Shown one piece after another: positions 26,401-35,605 of a stretch of DNA of 64,000 nt. Under the pieces are notes generated by a model. It was not told where the DNA came from and searched no databases. It worked only from the letters and a program-made list of their open reading frames with translations. A program made the position numbers and the translations under genes. Position 1 is the stretch's first letter, and each line of letters opens with the position of its first letter. Source of the DNA: 62-47 sp044463945 (GTDB lineage: Bacteria; Pseudomonadota; Alphaproteobacteria; Rhizobiales; Xanthobacteraceae); NCBI GenBank assembly GCA_044463945.1, contig JBIQLW010000007.1, positions 66,993 through 130,992 of the forward strand. The letters run 5' to 3'.

Positions 26401-26477
26401 GCCATCGACAGGGTTAATCCGATAGCGATGGCCGCTATAACCAAGGCGGCACGAGACCGATTGAATTCAGTTGTCAT
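23400..26477 (-). CDS. Membrane histidine kinase with multiple PAS domains
   Basis: 1025 residues. Four hydrophobic segments in the first 100 residues, then about five tandem PAS/PAC units (roughly 108-235, 236-365, 366-495, 500-650, 655-785), each of PAS_3 type with W.....DG....W..R..P.RD motifs. HisKA phospho-acceptor in ASIAHEVNQPLAAI (His 811). ATPase domain has N-box NLIRNGMEAM, DSGPGI, and GMGMGLAICRSIVESHGG. Several PAS boxes are very similar, implying internal duplication. The signal is unknown. It is coupled by 4-bp overlap to a FixJ-like regulator and then to a receiver and a second FixJ-like protein. Confidence 0.92.
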   Translation of the reverse strand: MTTEFNRSRAALVIAAIAIGLTLSMASASPVGLIASIIALQIYVGRHATLLLQSVWVFGLLVCTIVGFLGVGGVRDVWFSWAAVFALALCIGELLQARGANVREADANEAMRIIGSMPAYTWSATPDGRVTHVNVGAFLYMGRSPGTRSLFHELDGAGWRDVIHPEDYERVLETRRASLVTGLPFDAEYRLRRSDGVYRWFWSFGLRATGDDKGGQGGWYGTMIDIEDKRRAEETLRYREREFSQLVNMVPSHLWRLKPDGEPIFFNKRMIDFLGMDITDLDKPNMSRLDMLVSTIHPEDAESFRSALDRSLVTGEPFSMRYRLRHVDGDFRWMSSRAEPLRDQNGLILQWYGLCHDVDEEVRAQAALGQRERELKQLIDSVPALIWSTAPSGTPTSVNKRFREVTGATLEDITAPDGSPSLSVIHPDDLAAARQAANHSFATGVPYVQQYRQLRSDGSYRWTETRAEPLRDEAGNILQWYGVSVDIDDLVKAQEALQRSERRYRDLFHYMPIGLTQIDAGKLIPLFKELRTQGVADLRPYIDEHPEFLQRAIDALEVEEANRHLLDMFGAEDVERMRGSISRYWRPGLATIRRSIEARYRGEEVFQEETKVARMDGRVIDVLFTTARPDAVADKSLVGFIDITERKIAEEALRERERFLWQLVETLPAMIDCAAPNGEPVYRSRQLREFLGYNLEELDGSGKSRLGGTLDAGVHPDDLAGVKDQYAHCLATGEPYARRHRLRRSDGEYRWVETRAGPMRDADGAIVQWNVICLDIDGEVRAQEELRLAHERLARASQAASLAELSASIAHEVNQPLAAIVANSHACQRWLTAEPPNIDRAHRTVERVIRDANGAADVVSRIRALFRQSIDKRDLTAVDDVIGEVCDLVAEEAARRRIRMTIDVEEGISSVPLDRVQIQQVLSNLIRNGMEAMEGVPGDRMIRVAARSIDQMLQIEVNDSGPGIQDPDRMFQPFFTTKNSGMGMGLAICRSIVESHGGRLWAENNESHGARVVFTLPTEVKAPLQ

Positions 26478-26653
26478 GAAAAGCCGCTTTCAGCACAAAA
26501 CAAGGCATGAGATCGACAGCAACCGATTTACCACCTTTCCGAGCAATTCCACCGACGAATCGTGACCCTTTCCTACCTCCATCGATTTCCGTTGTATGTT
26601 ATGGAAATCCATGTATTGCCAGAACCCGCGCTATGCCCCCCATGAAGCTAGTG

Positions 26654-27442
26654 TCACTGCTGGTCAGGCTCTGCCAAATCCGTTGAAAATCCCGCATTGA
26701 CGAGAATCCTGGCGAGGTGTTTGCGGGCGTAGAACAGCCGACTTTTCACCGTGGCCTTGGGGATGCCGATCCTTTCACTGACCTCGGCAACCGAACAGTC
26801 TTGATAATAGAATAGATTCAACATCTGGCGATGCGCTGGCGAAAGCTTTGCAAGACAGGCTCGCAGCATCCTGCTGGTTTCCTTCCGATTAAGCGCCATC
26901 TGAGGCGTGTCGCTCGTATCCACGGTTTCGGACAAATCCAACTCGTCCAAATTGTGATACGACGGCCGACGGATGGCGTTAATCGCCTTGAATCGAGCGA
27001 TCGAGAGCACCCATGTCGAGACGCGAGATCGATACTCGAACCGATGCGCAAAGCGCCAAACGTCAAGGAACACCTGACTGACGATATCTTGTGCGAGATC
27101 GTGGCGGTGAACGAGCCGGAGGGTGAAACGAAACACCCGATATTGATGACGTAGGAAAATCATGCGCATCGCGGATGCATCGCCCCGCGCGACATTCTGC
27201 AGGAGCATTTCGTCGTAGCCGTCATCGGACGCGACTTGCTCCGCAATCCGACAGTCCGGGACACGTCCACTCTTGCCAGACGAAACTATGGTCTTGCGGC
27301 CGGCCTCTGTCGATCGTGGCGTTGGTTCAAGAGCGGAGCGACGATTCGCCTGCGCACTGGTAGAAATGGGGCGAATCCGCTCATCATTCGTCCTATAGAA
27401 TTCCCATAATGGCTTGGATATCGCCGTTCCTTGCGAGGGCAT
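26654..27442 (-). CDS. ECF-type RNA polymerase sigma factor
   Basis: About 262 residues from ATG at 27442 (GGAGAG just upstream); TTG at 27511 is a possible longer start. Region 2 is seen in AMRMIFLRHQYRVFRFTLRL and DIVSQVFLDVWRFAHRFEYR, region 4 in LAKLSPAHRQMLNLFYYQDC and SVAEVSERIGIPKATVKSRL. The N-terminal 80 residues are low-complexity and unusual for the family. No anti-sigma factor is recognised next to it. Position upstream of the kinase operon, same strand, suggests linked signalling. Confidence 0.88.
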   Translation of the reverse strand: MPSQGTAISKPLWEFYRTNDERIRPISTSAQANRRSALEPTPRSTEAGRKTIVSSGKSGRVPDCRIAEQVASDDGYDEMLLQNVARGDASAMRMIFLRHQYRVFRFTLRLVHRHDLAQDIVSQVFLDVWRFAHRFEYRSRVSTWVLSIARFKAINAIRRPSYHNLDELDLSETVDTSDTPQMALNRKETSRMLRACLAKLSPAHRQMLNLFYYQDCSVAEVSERIGIPKATVKSRLFYARKHLARILVNAGFSTDLAEPDQQ

Positions 27443-27907
27443 GAATCTCTCCGCTGAGTTTGCGCGTTCTGCAAGGGTGCGCTGTCTGAAATGGCCAAAC
27501 CATTCCGACAACCGCTTGTAATTCCGGGTTCAAGGTCTCGGACGAAGTATCCGCAAGCATTGGAGGCGGCATCGCGTTGGTGTGTCAAAGCTAACGGGAA
27601 TCATGGTCTTTCACGTCATCCGACGTGACGAGCTACCCGGTGAGCGTCTAGGCCTCCAGTGTTGTCTTAGGCAACCTCTCCCGAGGAACAGGTCGATCCA
27701 CCCGTACAGCCAACGTCACCATACCAGCGCGCGATATCGCTTTGCGAAGCACGCCTCCATCATTGAAGGCGTTCAGAGAGGTTGGGCATTCGCACGACCA
27801 GCGCCGAGCGCTGAGAACGATGGATGCCTCTGCCTCAGACCGGTTCAGATCGCCAAGGCCTTGTCACGCAGATACCTGCAGTGGCCAGCGCAACACGGAG
27901 GCTCGGA
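27443..27907. other. Intergenic region between divergent sigma and hydrolase genes
   Basis: No gene recognised. It should contain promoters for both directions. A short inverted repeat ACGCCT...AGGCGT is present near 27750. Frames that span it lack normal starts and motifs. Confidence 0.35.
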
Positions 27908-28897
27908 ATGGTAACTCGCAATTCCTTTAGACAGCTTGCAGGCATCTCACGAAGGAAAATTCTCGTAACCGCGATGCTGTACGCAACGTCGCTGACCATT
28001 CGCTCATCATCAGCTGCTGGCGAGGGCGGCACGGCGTCAACCCATATGGCAACAGGAGACGATCCTATGATCTCGGTCAACACCCAAGACGCTGTTCAAA
28101 TCTTCTACAAAGACTGGGGTCCGAAAACGGCGCAACCAATTGTCTTTCATCACGGCTGGCCACTCAGCTCCGACGATTGGGACAATCAGATGCTCTTCTT
28201 TGTCAGGAAAGGTTACCGTGTCATCGCCCACGATCGCCGCGGGCATGGCCGATCATCGCAGGTTCGCGATGGCCATGACATGGATCACTACGCTTCCGAC
28301 GTGGCAGCGGTAATTGAGCATCTCGATCTTCGTAATGCCATCCACATCGGTCATTCCACCGGTGGCGGAGAAGCGGCGCGTTACGTCGCACGATACGGCA
28401 AGGGTCGAGTCTCCAAACTGGTGTTGATAGGCGCAGTTCCGCCATTGATGCTCAAGACGCCAACGAATCCGGGAGGTCTACCGATCGAGGTCTTCGACGA
28501 TCTCCGTAAACAGCTTGCTGCCAACCGCGCACAATTCTACCTCGATTTCGCGAGCGGTCCGTTCTACGGATTCAACCGACCCGGTGTGAAAGCGTCCCAG
28601 CCCGTCATCTGGAACTGGTGGCGTCAGGGTATGATGGGCGCCGCCAATGCCCATCACGACGGCATCAAGGCGTTCTCAGAAACCGATTTTACCCAAGACC
28701 TCAAAGACATCTCTGTCCCGACGCTGGTCCTCCATGGCGACGACGATCAGATCGTGCCCATCGCCAATTCCGCGCTTTTGTCGGCAAAGTTGCTGAAGAA
28801 CAGCACGCTGAAGGTTCTCCCGCATCTGCCACACGGCATGTGCACGACCCATGCCGACACCATCAATTCCGAGTTGCTGTCCTTCGTCACCACCTAA
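27908..28897 (+). CDS. Exported alpha/beta hydrolase (perhydrolase / chloroperoxidase-like)
   Basis: 329 residues from ATG at 27908 with GGAGG seven bases upstream. N-terminal twin-arginine-like signal (SRRKILVTAMLYATSL). The fold shows oxyanion HHGWPLSSDDW, nucleophile elbow GHSTGGG (Ser near 157), the acid in HGDDDQIVP and His in LPHGM. The sequence HDRRGHGRSSQV is typical of cofactor-free haloperoxidases/aryl esterases. Export and position before NDH-2 suggest a role in oxidant or ester detoxification; the substrate is unknown. Confidence 0.85.
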   Translation: MVTRNSFRQLAGISRRKILVTAMLYATSLTIRSSSAAGEGGTASTHMATGDDPMISVNTQDAVQIFYKDWGPKTAQPIVFHHGWPLSSDDWDNQMLFFVRKGYRVIAHDRRGHGRSSQVRDGHDMDHYASDVAAVIEHLDLRNAIHIGHSTGGGEAARYVARYGKGRVSKLVLIGAVPPLMLKTPTNPGGLPIEVFDDLRKQLAANRAQFYLDFASGPFYGFNRPGVKASQPVIWNWWRQGMMGAANAHHDGIKAFSETDFTQDLKDISVPTLVLHGDDDQIVPIANSALLSAKLLKNSTLKVLPHLPHGMCTTHADTINSELLSFVTT

Positions 28898-28944
28898 GTG
28901 CCGTAGTGGCACATCGGAACATCCAGACATAAGAGAAACATCTC

Positions 28945-30150
28945 ATGCGACTTCTTATCATTGGAGCCGGCTTCGCTGGCATGTATGCGGCTCTTTCCTC
29001 GGCGCGCCTGCGCGACCTTCAGCACGTTTCAGCCACAACGTTGGAGATCATTCTAGTGGCGCCAAAGCCAACCTTGGTGGTGCGTCCAAGGCTCTACGAA
29101 TCGTACCCGGAAAACATGACGGCGCCTTTGCACGATCTCCTTAGGGCCATCGACGTCGAATATGTGCAGGGTCTCGCCGACGCAATCGATACCAAGGCCC
29201 GTACCGTTCAAGTCGTGGCCGCCGATGGTGGGTTGAAGAGTCTATCCTATGATCGTTTGGTGATAGCGAGCGGAAGTCGCTTATTTCGCCCGAACATTCC
29301 AGGGCTTTCCGAGTTTGGCTTCAGTGTGGATCAGTTTGACGATGCCGTCGCACTCGATCGACATCTACACGATCTCGTCAATCGCCCGGCAACAAACGGC
29401 CGCGATACGGTAGTCGTAGCAGGCGGCGGATTTACTGGGATCGAGGCCGCAACGGAAATCCCCGCACGGCTTCGTAAGATCCTCGGTGAGAATGCCAAGC
29501 CTCGCGTCGTCATCGTGAACCGGAACGAGGCGATCGCTCCGGACATGGGCGCAGGCCCGCGGCCCATCATTGTGGAAGCCCTGGATAAACTCGGCGTGGA
29601 GACCCGGTTAGGAACGGGTGTCACCTCGCTCGATAAATCCGGCGTGACATTGTCGAGCGGCGAACACATCGAGGCGGAAACCGTCATCTGGGCCGCCGGG
29701 ATGCGCGCGGCGCCACTGACCCAGAAAGTGCCTGCGGAACGCGACAATCTCGGGCGATTGCTGGTTGATCGAAATCTTCGTGTCTCTGGCATTACCGACG
29801 TTTTTGCCACAGGAGATGCTGCGCGCGCAAACTGTGACGACGATGGAAACTACGCGCTGATGTCGTGTCAGCATGCCACGCGGATGGGTGCTTTCGCGGG
29901 TTACAACGCCGCTGCTGAATTGCTGAGCCTACCGACAAAGTCATACCACCAGAAGGCTTACGTCACCTGCCTCGATCTCGGTGAGGCGGGCGCGCTGTTC
30001 ACCCGCGGCTGGGATCGGAAGGTCGAAATGGTCGGCGACGTGGCGAAGAAGACCAAGCAGGAGATTAACACCGTTTGGATCTATCCGCCCAAGGCGGAGC
30101 GCGCCGTTGCGCTGGCATCGGCTGATCCCGAACGGGTCACCGATCTATAA
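28945..30150 (+). CDS. NAD(P)/FAD-dependent oxidoreductase (type II NADH dehydrogenase-like)
   Basis: 401 residues. FAD-binding Rossmann motif at the N-terminus (LLIIGAGFAGMYAALSSARL), second dinucleotide fold with VVVAGGGFTGIEAATEI near residue 155, and ATGDAAR near 285 (flavin-binding end). This layout is that of NDH-2 or FAD-dependent disulfide-type oxidoreductases without a redox disulfide. It would oxidise NADH at the membrane face. Follows the exported hydrolase by 47 bp. Confidence 0.85.
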   Translation: MRLLIIGAGFAGMYAALSSARLRDLQHVSATTLEIILVAPKPTLVVRPRLYESYPENMTAPLHDLLRAIDVEYVQGLADAIDTKARTVQVVAADGGLKSLSYDRLVIASGSRLFRPNIPGLSEFGFSVDQFDDAVALDRHLHDLVNRPATNGRDTVVVAGGGFTGIEAATEIPARLRKILGENAKPRVVIVNRNEAIAPDMGAGPRPIIVEALDKLGVETRLGTGVTSLDKSGVTLSSGEHIEAETVIWAAGMRAAPLTQKVPAERDNLGRLLVDRNLRVSGITDVFATGDAARANCDDDGNYALMSCQHATRMGAFAGYNAAAELLSLPTKSYHQKAYVTCLDLGEAGALFTRGWDRKVEMVGDVAKKTKQEINTVWIYPPKAERAVALASADPERVTDL

Positions 30151-30292
30151 GCGACCCCGCATGAGGAGGCGCGCGTTTCGCAAGAGGGGCGCCCTTTCTC
30201 ACCGATCCGGAACGATACTCACGACAACTGACGGCAGATCGCGCTCACCACGGCGATCGCTGGGTCAACTTGTCAGCCCGAGACGAGCATCG

Positions 30293-31324
30293 ATGAAACA
30301 CCAAACATCGCGCAATCAACGCAGGATAGGCCTGGTCCTGTGCTTGTGTGCTGTGGCTTTTGTCATCGGATGGGTTTGGTTCGACCTGAACGGTGAGACG
30401 TCCACCGACAACGCATATGTCCGCGGGGATATAACCTCAGTCGCACCAAAAGTAACGGGATACGTCACGATGGTCGCGATCGAGGACAACCAGCCCGTCC
30501 AGGCAGGCGACATTCTGTTCCGGATCGATGACCGGGACTATCGTGCAAAACTTGCACAAGCCGTGGCTAATCTGGAAGCCGCCAAGGCTCGCCTCACCAA
30601 TGTCGATGCGGAGACGAAACTTCAACATGCACTTATTCGGCAGGCTGAGGCTCTAAGGGGGTCCTCGGAAGCCGCATTCGGCTTGGCCATCAAAGCGTCC
30701 GACCGCCGCCGCCATCTCATTCGCAGCAACGCCGTCAGTCAAGCCCAGGTCGATGAAGCCGATACAAAGCGATTGCAAGCCGAGGCCGCTGTATCGGCCG
30801 CATCCGCGACGCTCGACTCGCAACGTCTACGCCTTACCGTCTATGCCGCACAGCGTGAGGCTGCCGTCGCCGCGATTGCCCAGGCTGAAGCCGCCCGGCA
30901 GATCGCACAGATCGATTTGGATAACACGATCGTACACGCACCAGTGTCCGGGATCATCGGAAACCGCCACGTACGCATGGGCCAGCTTGTCGCACCTGGC
31001 TCGTCCCTGCTCGACATCGTCCCGGTCAACGATGTGTGGATTGTCGCGAACTTCAAGGAAACCCAGGTCCGGCACATTCAAGTCGGCCAACAAGCCCGTA
31101 TCACAATCGATGGCTATCCGGATGAGATGCTCGAAGGGGTCGTCGATAGCTTCGCACCGGGTAGCGGATCCGCCTTTAGTTTGCTTCCCGTCGACAACGC
31201 CACTGGAAACTTTGTCCGTGTCGTTCAACGCGTGCCGGTCAAGATCCGGTTTGCCCGCAAACCCCTTCCCGACCGCCTCGTACCCGGCCTGTCCGCTCGT
31301 GTCGCAATCGGTTCGGGACGCTGA
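30293..31324 (+). CDS. HlyD/EmrA-type membrane fusion protein
   Basis: 343 residues from ATG at 30293. One N-terminal transmembrane helix (RIGLVLCLCAVAFVIGWVWF), the DNAYVRGDITSVAPKVTGYV motif typical of EmrA, a coiled-coil hairpin (about 95-200), and the beta-barrel segment NFKETQVRHIQVGQQA. It would couple the inner-membrane DHA2 transporter to an outer-membrane channel. Translated just ahead of, and 2 bp from, the MFS gene. Confidence 0.92.
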   Translation: MKHQTSRNQRRIGLVLCLCAVAFVIGWVWFDLNGETSTDNAYVRGDITSVAPKVTGYVTMVAIEDNQPVQAGDILFRIDDRDYRAKLAQAVANLEAAKARLTNVDAETKLQHALIRQAEALRGSSEAAFGLAIKASDRRRHLIRSNAVSQAQVDEADTKRLQAEAAVSAASATLDSQRLRLTVYAAQREAAVAAIAQAEAARQIAQIDLDNTIVHAPVSGIIGNRHVRMGQLVAPGSSLLDIVPVNDVWIVANFKETQVRHIQVGQQARITIDGYPDEMLEGVVDSFAPGSGSAFSLLPVDNATGNFVRVVQRVPVKIRFARKPLPDRLVPGLSARVAIGSGR

Positions 31325-31326
31325 TT

Positions 31327-32937
31327 ATGGCCGTAAACGATGACGCCGGACCCGGTCGCCTCGGAACCACGGCGGCTCCTCTTCTTGTCGGCGGCATCGT
31401 TCTCGCCAGCCTAACGGAGGCCATCGCCAGCACCGTCCTGTCGCTTGGGCGCAATGACATGCTCGGCGATGTCCACGCAACGCCGGATGAGTTTGCGTGG
31501 CTCGATGTCGGCTACACGGCATCGAAGATGATCGCGTTCATGGTCGCCCCGTGGCTGATGAGCCGCATCGAGCCCCGGGTCCTGATGGTCGGCGCAGCGC
31601 TCGCGATGGGCGCGGCAAGTGGCATCGCCGCCGTCACCACCCATCTGGCTCTGCTGATTGCGGTACGAACCGTTCAAGGCTTATCGGGCGGCCTTTTGCT
31701 CGTCGTTGGGCAGGCCGTGATATTCCTTGCATATTCACGGGCCCGCCAGCCAATTCTCCAAGCCTTGTTCGCCATGGGAGCGGTCGTCGCCCCCGCGACA
31801 CTGGCTCCGGCTTTTCAGGGTTGGTTCATCGACAGCCAATCCTGGACGTGGATCTTTCTCAGCGTCATTCCACTTGCGTTCGTGGCCTCCGGCTTGTTCA
31901 TGCTTGCGAACGCTCCTGCTCTTGCCTCGCTCGAAAGGCGTCCATTCGATTGGATTGGAATCGGCCTGATTTCGGTTGTGCTTTTCTGTCTAACCTACGT
32001 CCTCAACCAAGGCGCTAGATGGGATTGGTTCGAAGAGCCGCGCATCCGGTGGCTGACGATGCTCGGTGTGACCACGTCAGCGATGTTTCTCGCTCAGCAA
32101 ATATTAGTAAGAGGCACTGGACTGCTCAATTTCGCCTTGTTCGCCTCGAAAGATTTCTCCTTTGCTTTCATTGTTAGTTTTGTTGCGGGTGCCGCATTGT
32201 TCGGGAGCGCGTTCCTGATTCCGGCCTTCGCCGTATCGGTTCTCTCGTTTACGCCCACCGACGCTGGCCTGCTCCTATTACCGAGCGGTGGATTGTTCGT
32301 TGGCTCGCTGTTGATCGCGGCTTATTTCATGCAGGCCCATCGCGCTCCACCGATTGCAACCGTGCCATTCGGAATCGTGATGGTCATGATCTCGATGTGG
32401 ATGCTTTCTAACTCGACGAGCGAAAGCGGCGCCGATGACATGATGCAGGCAATTCTTCTGCGCGGCGTGGGCCTTGGCTTTTTATTCCTCTCGATAACGT
32501 TGATAGCATTCAACGATCTCTCGCAACGTAGTCTCGGTGCAGGCATCGGGCTCTTCAATGCGGGGCGACAGATCGGCGGCTTGCTTGGCGTTGCGGCGCT
32601 ACAGACGATGATCAATCATCATGTGGCGTTCAATGCCGCAGTTCTCGGAACGTACATTGTCGCGGGGAATTCCACAGTCACCGGACGGCTGAAGGCGACG
32701 GCTTCGATGCTTTCATTCAGAGGAATGGATGCCGTGGAAGCGGGCCACGCCTCGATGAGCCTTCTAGGCCGGGCCGTCGTTCACCAATCCAATGTGATGG
32801 CCTTCGACACAGCCTTTATCGCCATTGCGTTGCTTTTCGTCGTGGCCGCTCCGGCAATGGTCGCCGTCAAGGTCGGGCTGTCCCGCCGCCGGGTAAAGCC
32901 TTCAGCGACTGTAGAAACTTCTAAAGACCTCACATAA
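31327..32937 (+). CDS. DHA2-family MFS drug efflux transporter (EmrB-like)
   Basis: 536 residues with 14 predicted hydrophobic segments. The early motif SLGRNDMLGDVHATPDEFAW and LMVGAALAMGAASG suit the DHA2 group, although typical motif A is weak. With the EmrA-like protein it forms a proton-driven tripartite efflux pump. The outer-membrane component (TolC type) is not in this cluster. Confidence 0.88.
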   Translation: MAVNDDAGPGRLGTTAAPLLVGGIVLASLTEAIASTVLSLGRNDMLGDVHATPDEFAWLDVGYTASKMIAFMVAPWLMSRIEPRVLMVGAALAMGAASGIAAVTTHLALLIAVRTVQGLSGGLLLVVGQAVIFLAYSRARQPILQALFAMGAVVAPATLAPAFQGWFIDSQSWTWIFLSVIPLAFVASGLFMLANAPALASLERRPFDWIGIGLISVVLFCLTYVLNQGARWDWFEEPRIRWLTMLGVTTSAMFLAQQILVRGTGLLNFALFASKDFSFAFIVSFVAGAALFGSAFLIPAFAVSVLSFTPTDAGLLLLPSGGLFVGSLLIAAYFMQAHRAPPIATVPFGIVMVMISMWMLSNSTSESGADDMMQAILLRGVGLGFLFLSITLIAFNDLSQRSLGAGIGLFNAGRQIGGLLGVAALQTMINHHVAFNAAVLGTYIVAGNSTVTGRLKATASMLSFRGMDAVEAGHASMSLLGRAVVHQSNVMAFDTAFIAIALLFVVAAPAMVAVKVGLSRRRVKPSATVETSKDLT

Positions 32938-32954
32938 TCGAAAGGAAATCGGTA

Positions 32955-33701
32955 ATGCAGGATCAACGAGTCGTTATCGTCACGGGAGGTAGTTCCGGAA
33001 TCGGCCGTGCAGCGGCCTTGCGGTTCGCCACGCAGGGCGACAAGGTTCTGATCACCGGGCGACGGCCGTCGCCGATCCATACGGCTGCGGCCGAACACAC
33101 CAACATTGTTGGACTCGTCGCCGATGTGTCGTCGTCGGTCGACGTCGGACGCACCATCGCGGAAGCAATCGACAGATGGGGGCGACTGGATGTGTTGATC
33201 AACAACGCTGGAGCAGGCGCGATCCTGCCGTTGGCCGAGGTAACTGTCGAGCGCATCACCGATATCTTCTCGGTGAATGTCATCGGCCCCAGCCTTCTTG
33301 CATCGGCGGCTCTTCCTCATCTGGAAAAGACGCGCGGGACTATTGTCAACGTTTCAAGCACGTTCGGCCACAAGCCAGCGGCCGCACTGTCACACTATGC
33401 CGCGAGCAAAGCGGCGCTTGAACATCTCACCCGCTGTTGGGCGCTGGAACTGGCTCCGGTGGGCATCAGGGTCAACGCGGTCGCGGCCGGACCTACAGAA
33501 TCGGGTGCACTGACGGGAATGATGGGTCTGTCCCCGGAGGAGGCGGCATCACTCAAGGAGCAGGAGCGCGCTCAGATCCCTCTCGGTCGGCGTGGCATTC
33601 CCGACGATATCGCGAGTTGGATTGTTCGGCTTGTCGATCCGGAAGCAGGCTGGATGACCGGACAGGTGATCGCGATCGATGGCGGACTGGGCTTGTCCTG
33701 A
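32955..33701 (+). CDS. Short-chain dehydrogenase/reductase
   Basis: 248 residues. Complete SDR pattern: TGGSSGIG cofactor loop, DVSS, NNAGAG, catalytic Ser in VNVSSTFG, and YAASK with Tyr 151 and Lys 155. C-terminal AGWMTGQVIAIDGG is typical. Starts 17 bp after the efflux gene with AAAGGAAA ribosome site. NADP(H)-dependent oxidoreduction of an unknown hydroxyl/carbonyl substrate. Confidence 0.92.
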   Translation: MQDQRVVIVTGGSSGIGRAAALRFATQGDKVLITGRRPSPIHTAAAEHTNIVGLVADVSSSVDVGRTIAEAIDRWGRLDVLINNAGAGAILPLAEVTVERITDIFSVNVIGPSLLASAALPHLEKTRGTIVNVSSTFGHKPAAALSHYAASKAALEHLTRCWALELAPVGIRVNAVAAGPTESGALTGMMGLSPEEAASLKEQERAQIPLGRRGIPDDIASWIVRLVDPEAGWMTGQVIAIDGGLGLS

Positions 33702-33853
33702 TTTGTATACGCCCAAGCCAATCACACTATCGGAAGGTCAAGACCTATACGACCGTATGGCTCACCCTGATCCTTGATCCAATCGATTGCAACCGCGCTT
33801 AAACATAGCGTCATGGACGCCGCGCTTAAGGCGGCGATCAGCAGGAGATCAAC

Positions 33854-34771
33854 ATGAACATTCACAATAAATCACATCTCACCGAATCGACGCCTGACGA
33901 GTTGGTCCCGTCACGCTACGCAGTGAAAGTCGGCGACATTGACGTACTGGTGGTCAGCGACGGCGTCCTGCCGCTGCCGACGAAAATGCTGGGGCACAAC
34001 GCCGACCCAGCCATTCGCGCGGCCTGGATGAATGACATGTTCCTGCCGCCGGATGCGTTCGATTGGGCGCTGAACGTTGTCGTGGTGCGCAGCGGCGGCA
34101 AGACCATTCTGATCGACGCCGGACTGGGAGCCGACCCGGACTTGCACTTGCCGCGGGCCGGACAGTTGATCAAGCGGCTGGAATCCGCCGGTATCGATCT
34201 TGCGTCGGTGACCGACGTGATTCTGACCCACATGCATATGGATCATGTCGGGGGACTGCTGGTCGAAGGCGTCAAGGATCGGTTGCGTCCGGATCTGCAA
34301 ATCCATGTCGCGGCCGCCGAGGTCAAATTCTGGGAGTCACCCGATTTCTCCCATACTGCCATGCCGCAAGGCTTTCCTGACGCGCTTAGGGCGACCGCAA
34401 AGCGTTTCACGAAAGAGTATCACAACCATCTACGTCAGTTCGATCAGGAACACGAGGTTGCGCCGGGAGTCGTTGTCCGTCGCACCGGTGGGCATACCCC
34501 CGGGCACAGCGTGGTCCGTGTAGCTTCCGGCGGCGAAGCACTGACGTTCGCCGGGGATGCAGTCTTCGCGGTCGGCTTCGACAATCCGGACTGGCATAAC
34601 GGCTTTGAACATGACCCCGAGGAGGCCGCTCGCGTTCGGGTTAATCTCTTACAGGAACTGGCCCAGTCTGGAGAGATGTTGGTGGCCACTCACCTTCCGT
34701 TCCCGTCTGTCGGACGGGTGGCGGTGGATGGCGACGCCTTCCGTTGGGTCCCGATCTTTTGGGATTACTGA
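33854..34771 (+). CDS. MBL-fold metallo-hydrolase
   Basis: 305 residues with the zinc motif THMHMDHVGG (about residues 124-133), further metal ligands in GGHTPGHS, TFAGDAV and ATHLPF. Cytoplasmic, no signal peptide. This group includes AHL lactonases and other hydrolases; the N-terminal RYAVKVGDIDVLVVSDGVL is common in broad MBL enzymes near efflux genes. Preceded by AGGAG. The substrate cannot be inferred. Confidence 0.9.
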   Translation: MNIHNKSHLTESTPDELVPSRYAVKVGDIDVLVVSDGVLPLPTKMLGHNADPAIRAAWMNDMFLPPDAFDWALNVVVVRSGGKTILIDAGLGADPDLHLPRAGQLIKRLESAGIDLASVTDVILTHMHMDHVGGLLVEGVKDRLRPDLQIHVAAAEVKFWESPDFSHTAMPQGFPDALRATAKRFTKEYHNHLRQFDQEHEVAPGVVVRRTGGHTPGHSVVRVASGGEALTFAGDAVFAVGFDNPDWHNGFEHDPEEAARVRVNLLQELAQSGEMLVATHLPFPSVGRVAVDGDAFRWVPIFWDY

Positions 34772-35118
34772 CCGCTTATCGGGTTAGTAAGACCAAGGCG
34801 GCAGGTGCTCCTCGTTGGTGAGCGCCTGCCTAATCGGAGTCTAAATTCAATCAGAAGCTTTCTGAACGACAGCCTGTAACAAGTAATTCAGATTAGAGAA
34901 AACGCGCCCCCTTATGGCCGGATTGTTGTATCTCTTCATTTTATTCGCTAAAGCGCATCATATACGTTAAAACGTCTCGTCGAATTTTGTAGAATCCGGG
35001 CTGCGAGAGTCATAGGATTTCTGTCGATCTTTCATGGATTGTGGATGCGGCGGCACGCTCCCCGTCCCGCCGGGAGTTTGAAGTGGCAGGACGCCAGACG
35101 CTCCGCCACTTCGACAAC
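34772..35118. other. Intergenic region, degenerate
   Basis: AT-rich for the first 250 bp with no supported gene. The last 80 bp adjoin the broken ParB and may include more of its eroded 3' end. Confidence 0.3.
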
Positions 35119-35605
35119 TCACTCGGCGACCATCGATGGCCGCGCGGTCGCGATTGCCGCATCCGACGCGACGGCGGAGCTCTCACTCGACAGTGGTGAG
35201 AGACCGGGCAGCCAGCCCGTTCCTGTCACTAGCCGTTCCGCCGCCTCGGCCGTCGCCGCCTTATTCATGCCGGTCAGGCGCTCCGCTACGTCCGGTCCGG
35301 CCGCGTCCCGATTGGCCGCGGGAATCAGCGCGTTGGGGGTTCGTCCGAAATAGGATCGTGCTCTCGGCGTCCAGTATTCGCACACATTGAGATCGACAGC
35401 TTCGACCAGTTGGTCCACAGATGCCGGCACGTCGCGATTCCGCATCCATGACTCGGTCACCGACCACGTGAGCGCAGCACAATGCGCGAACAATGCCATC
35501 CGGCTGTCGTGCTCGAGCGCGATAAGATAGCCCACTGATCGGAGGGCGACTGTCGCAGTTGCGCCGCCCACCGATCATGCCGCTCCCCTAGCATGATCGA
35601 CGCTT
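35119..35605 (-). pseudogene. ParB-like partition protein, C-terminal fragment with frameshift
   Basis: In one minus frame the text MLGERHDRWAAQLRQSPSDQ appears (up to about 35535). In another it continues as YLIALEHDSRMALFAHCAAL, YFGRTPNALIPA and AAERLVTGTGWLPG. Together these match the C-terminal region of the ParB-type proteins found in rhizobial plasmids and islands, where the blocks are contiguous. One base lost in GGGCTATC would explain the switch. The N-terminal ParB/HTH domains are absent. Non-functional relic. Confidence 0.6.
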
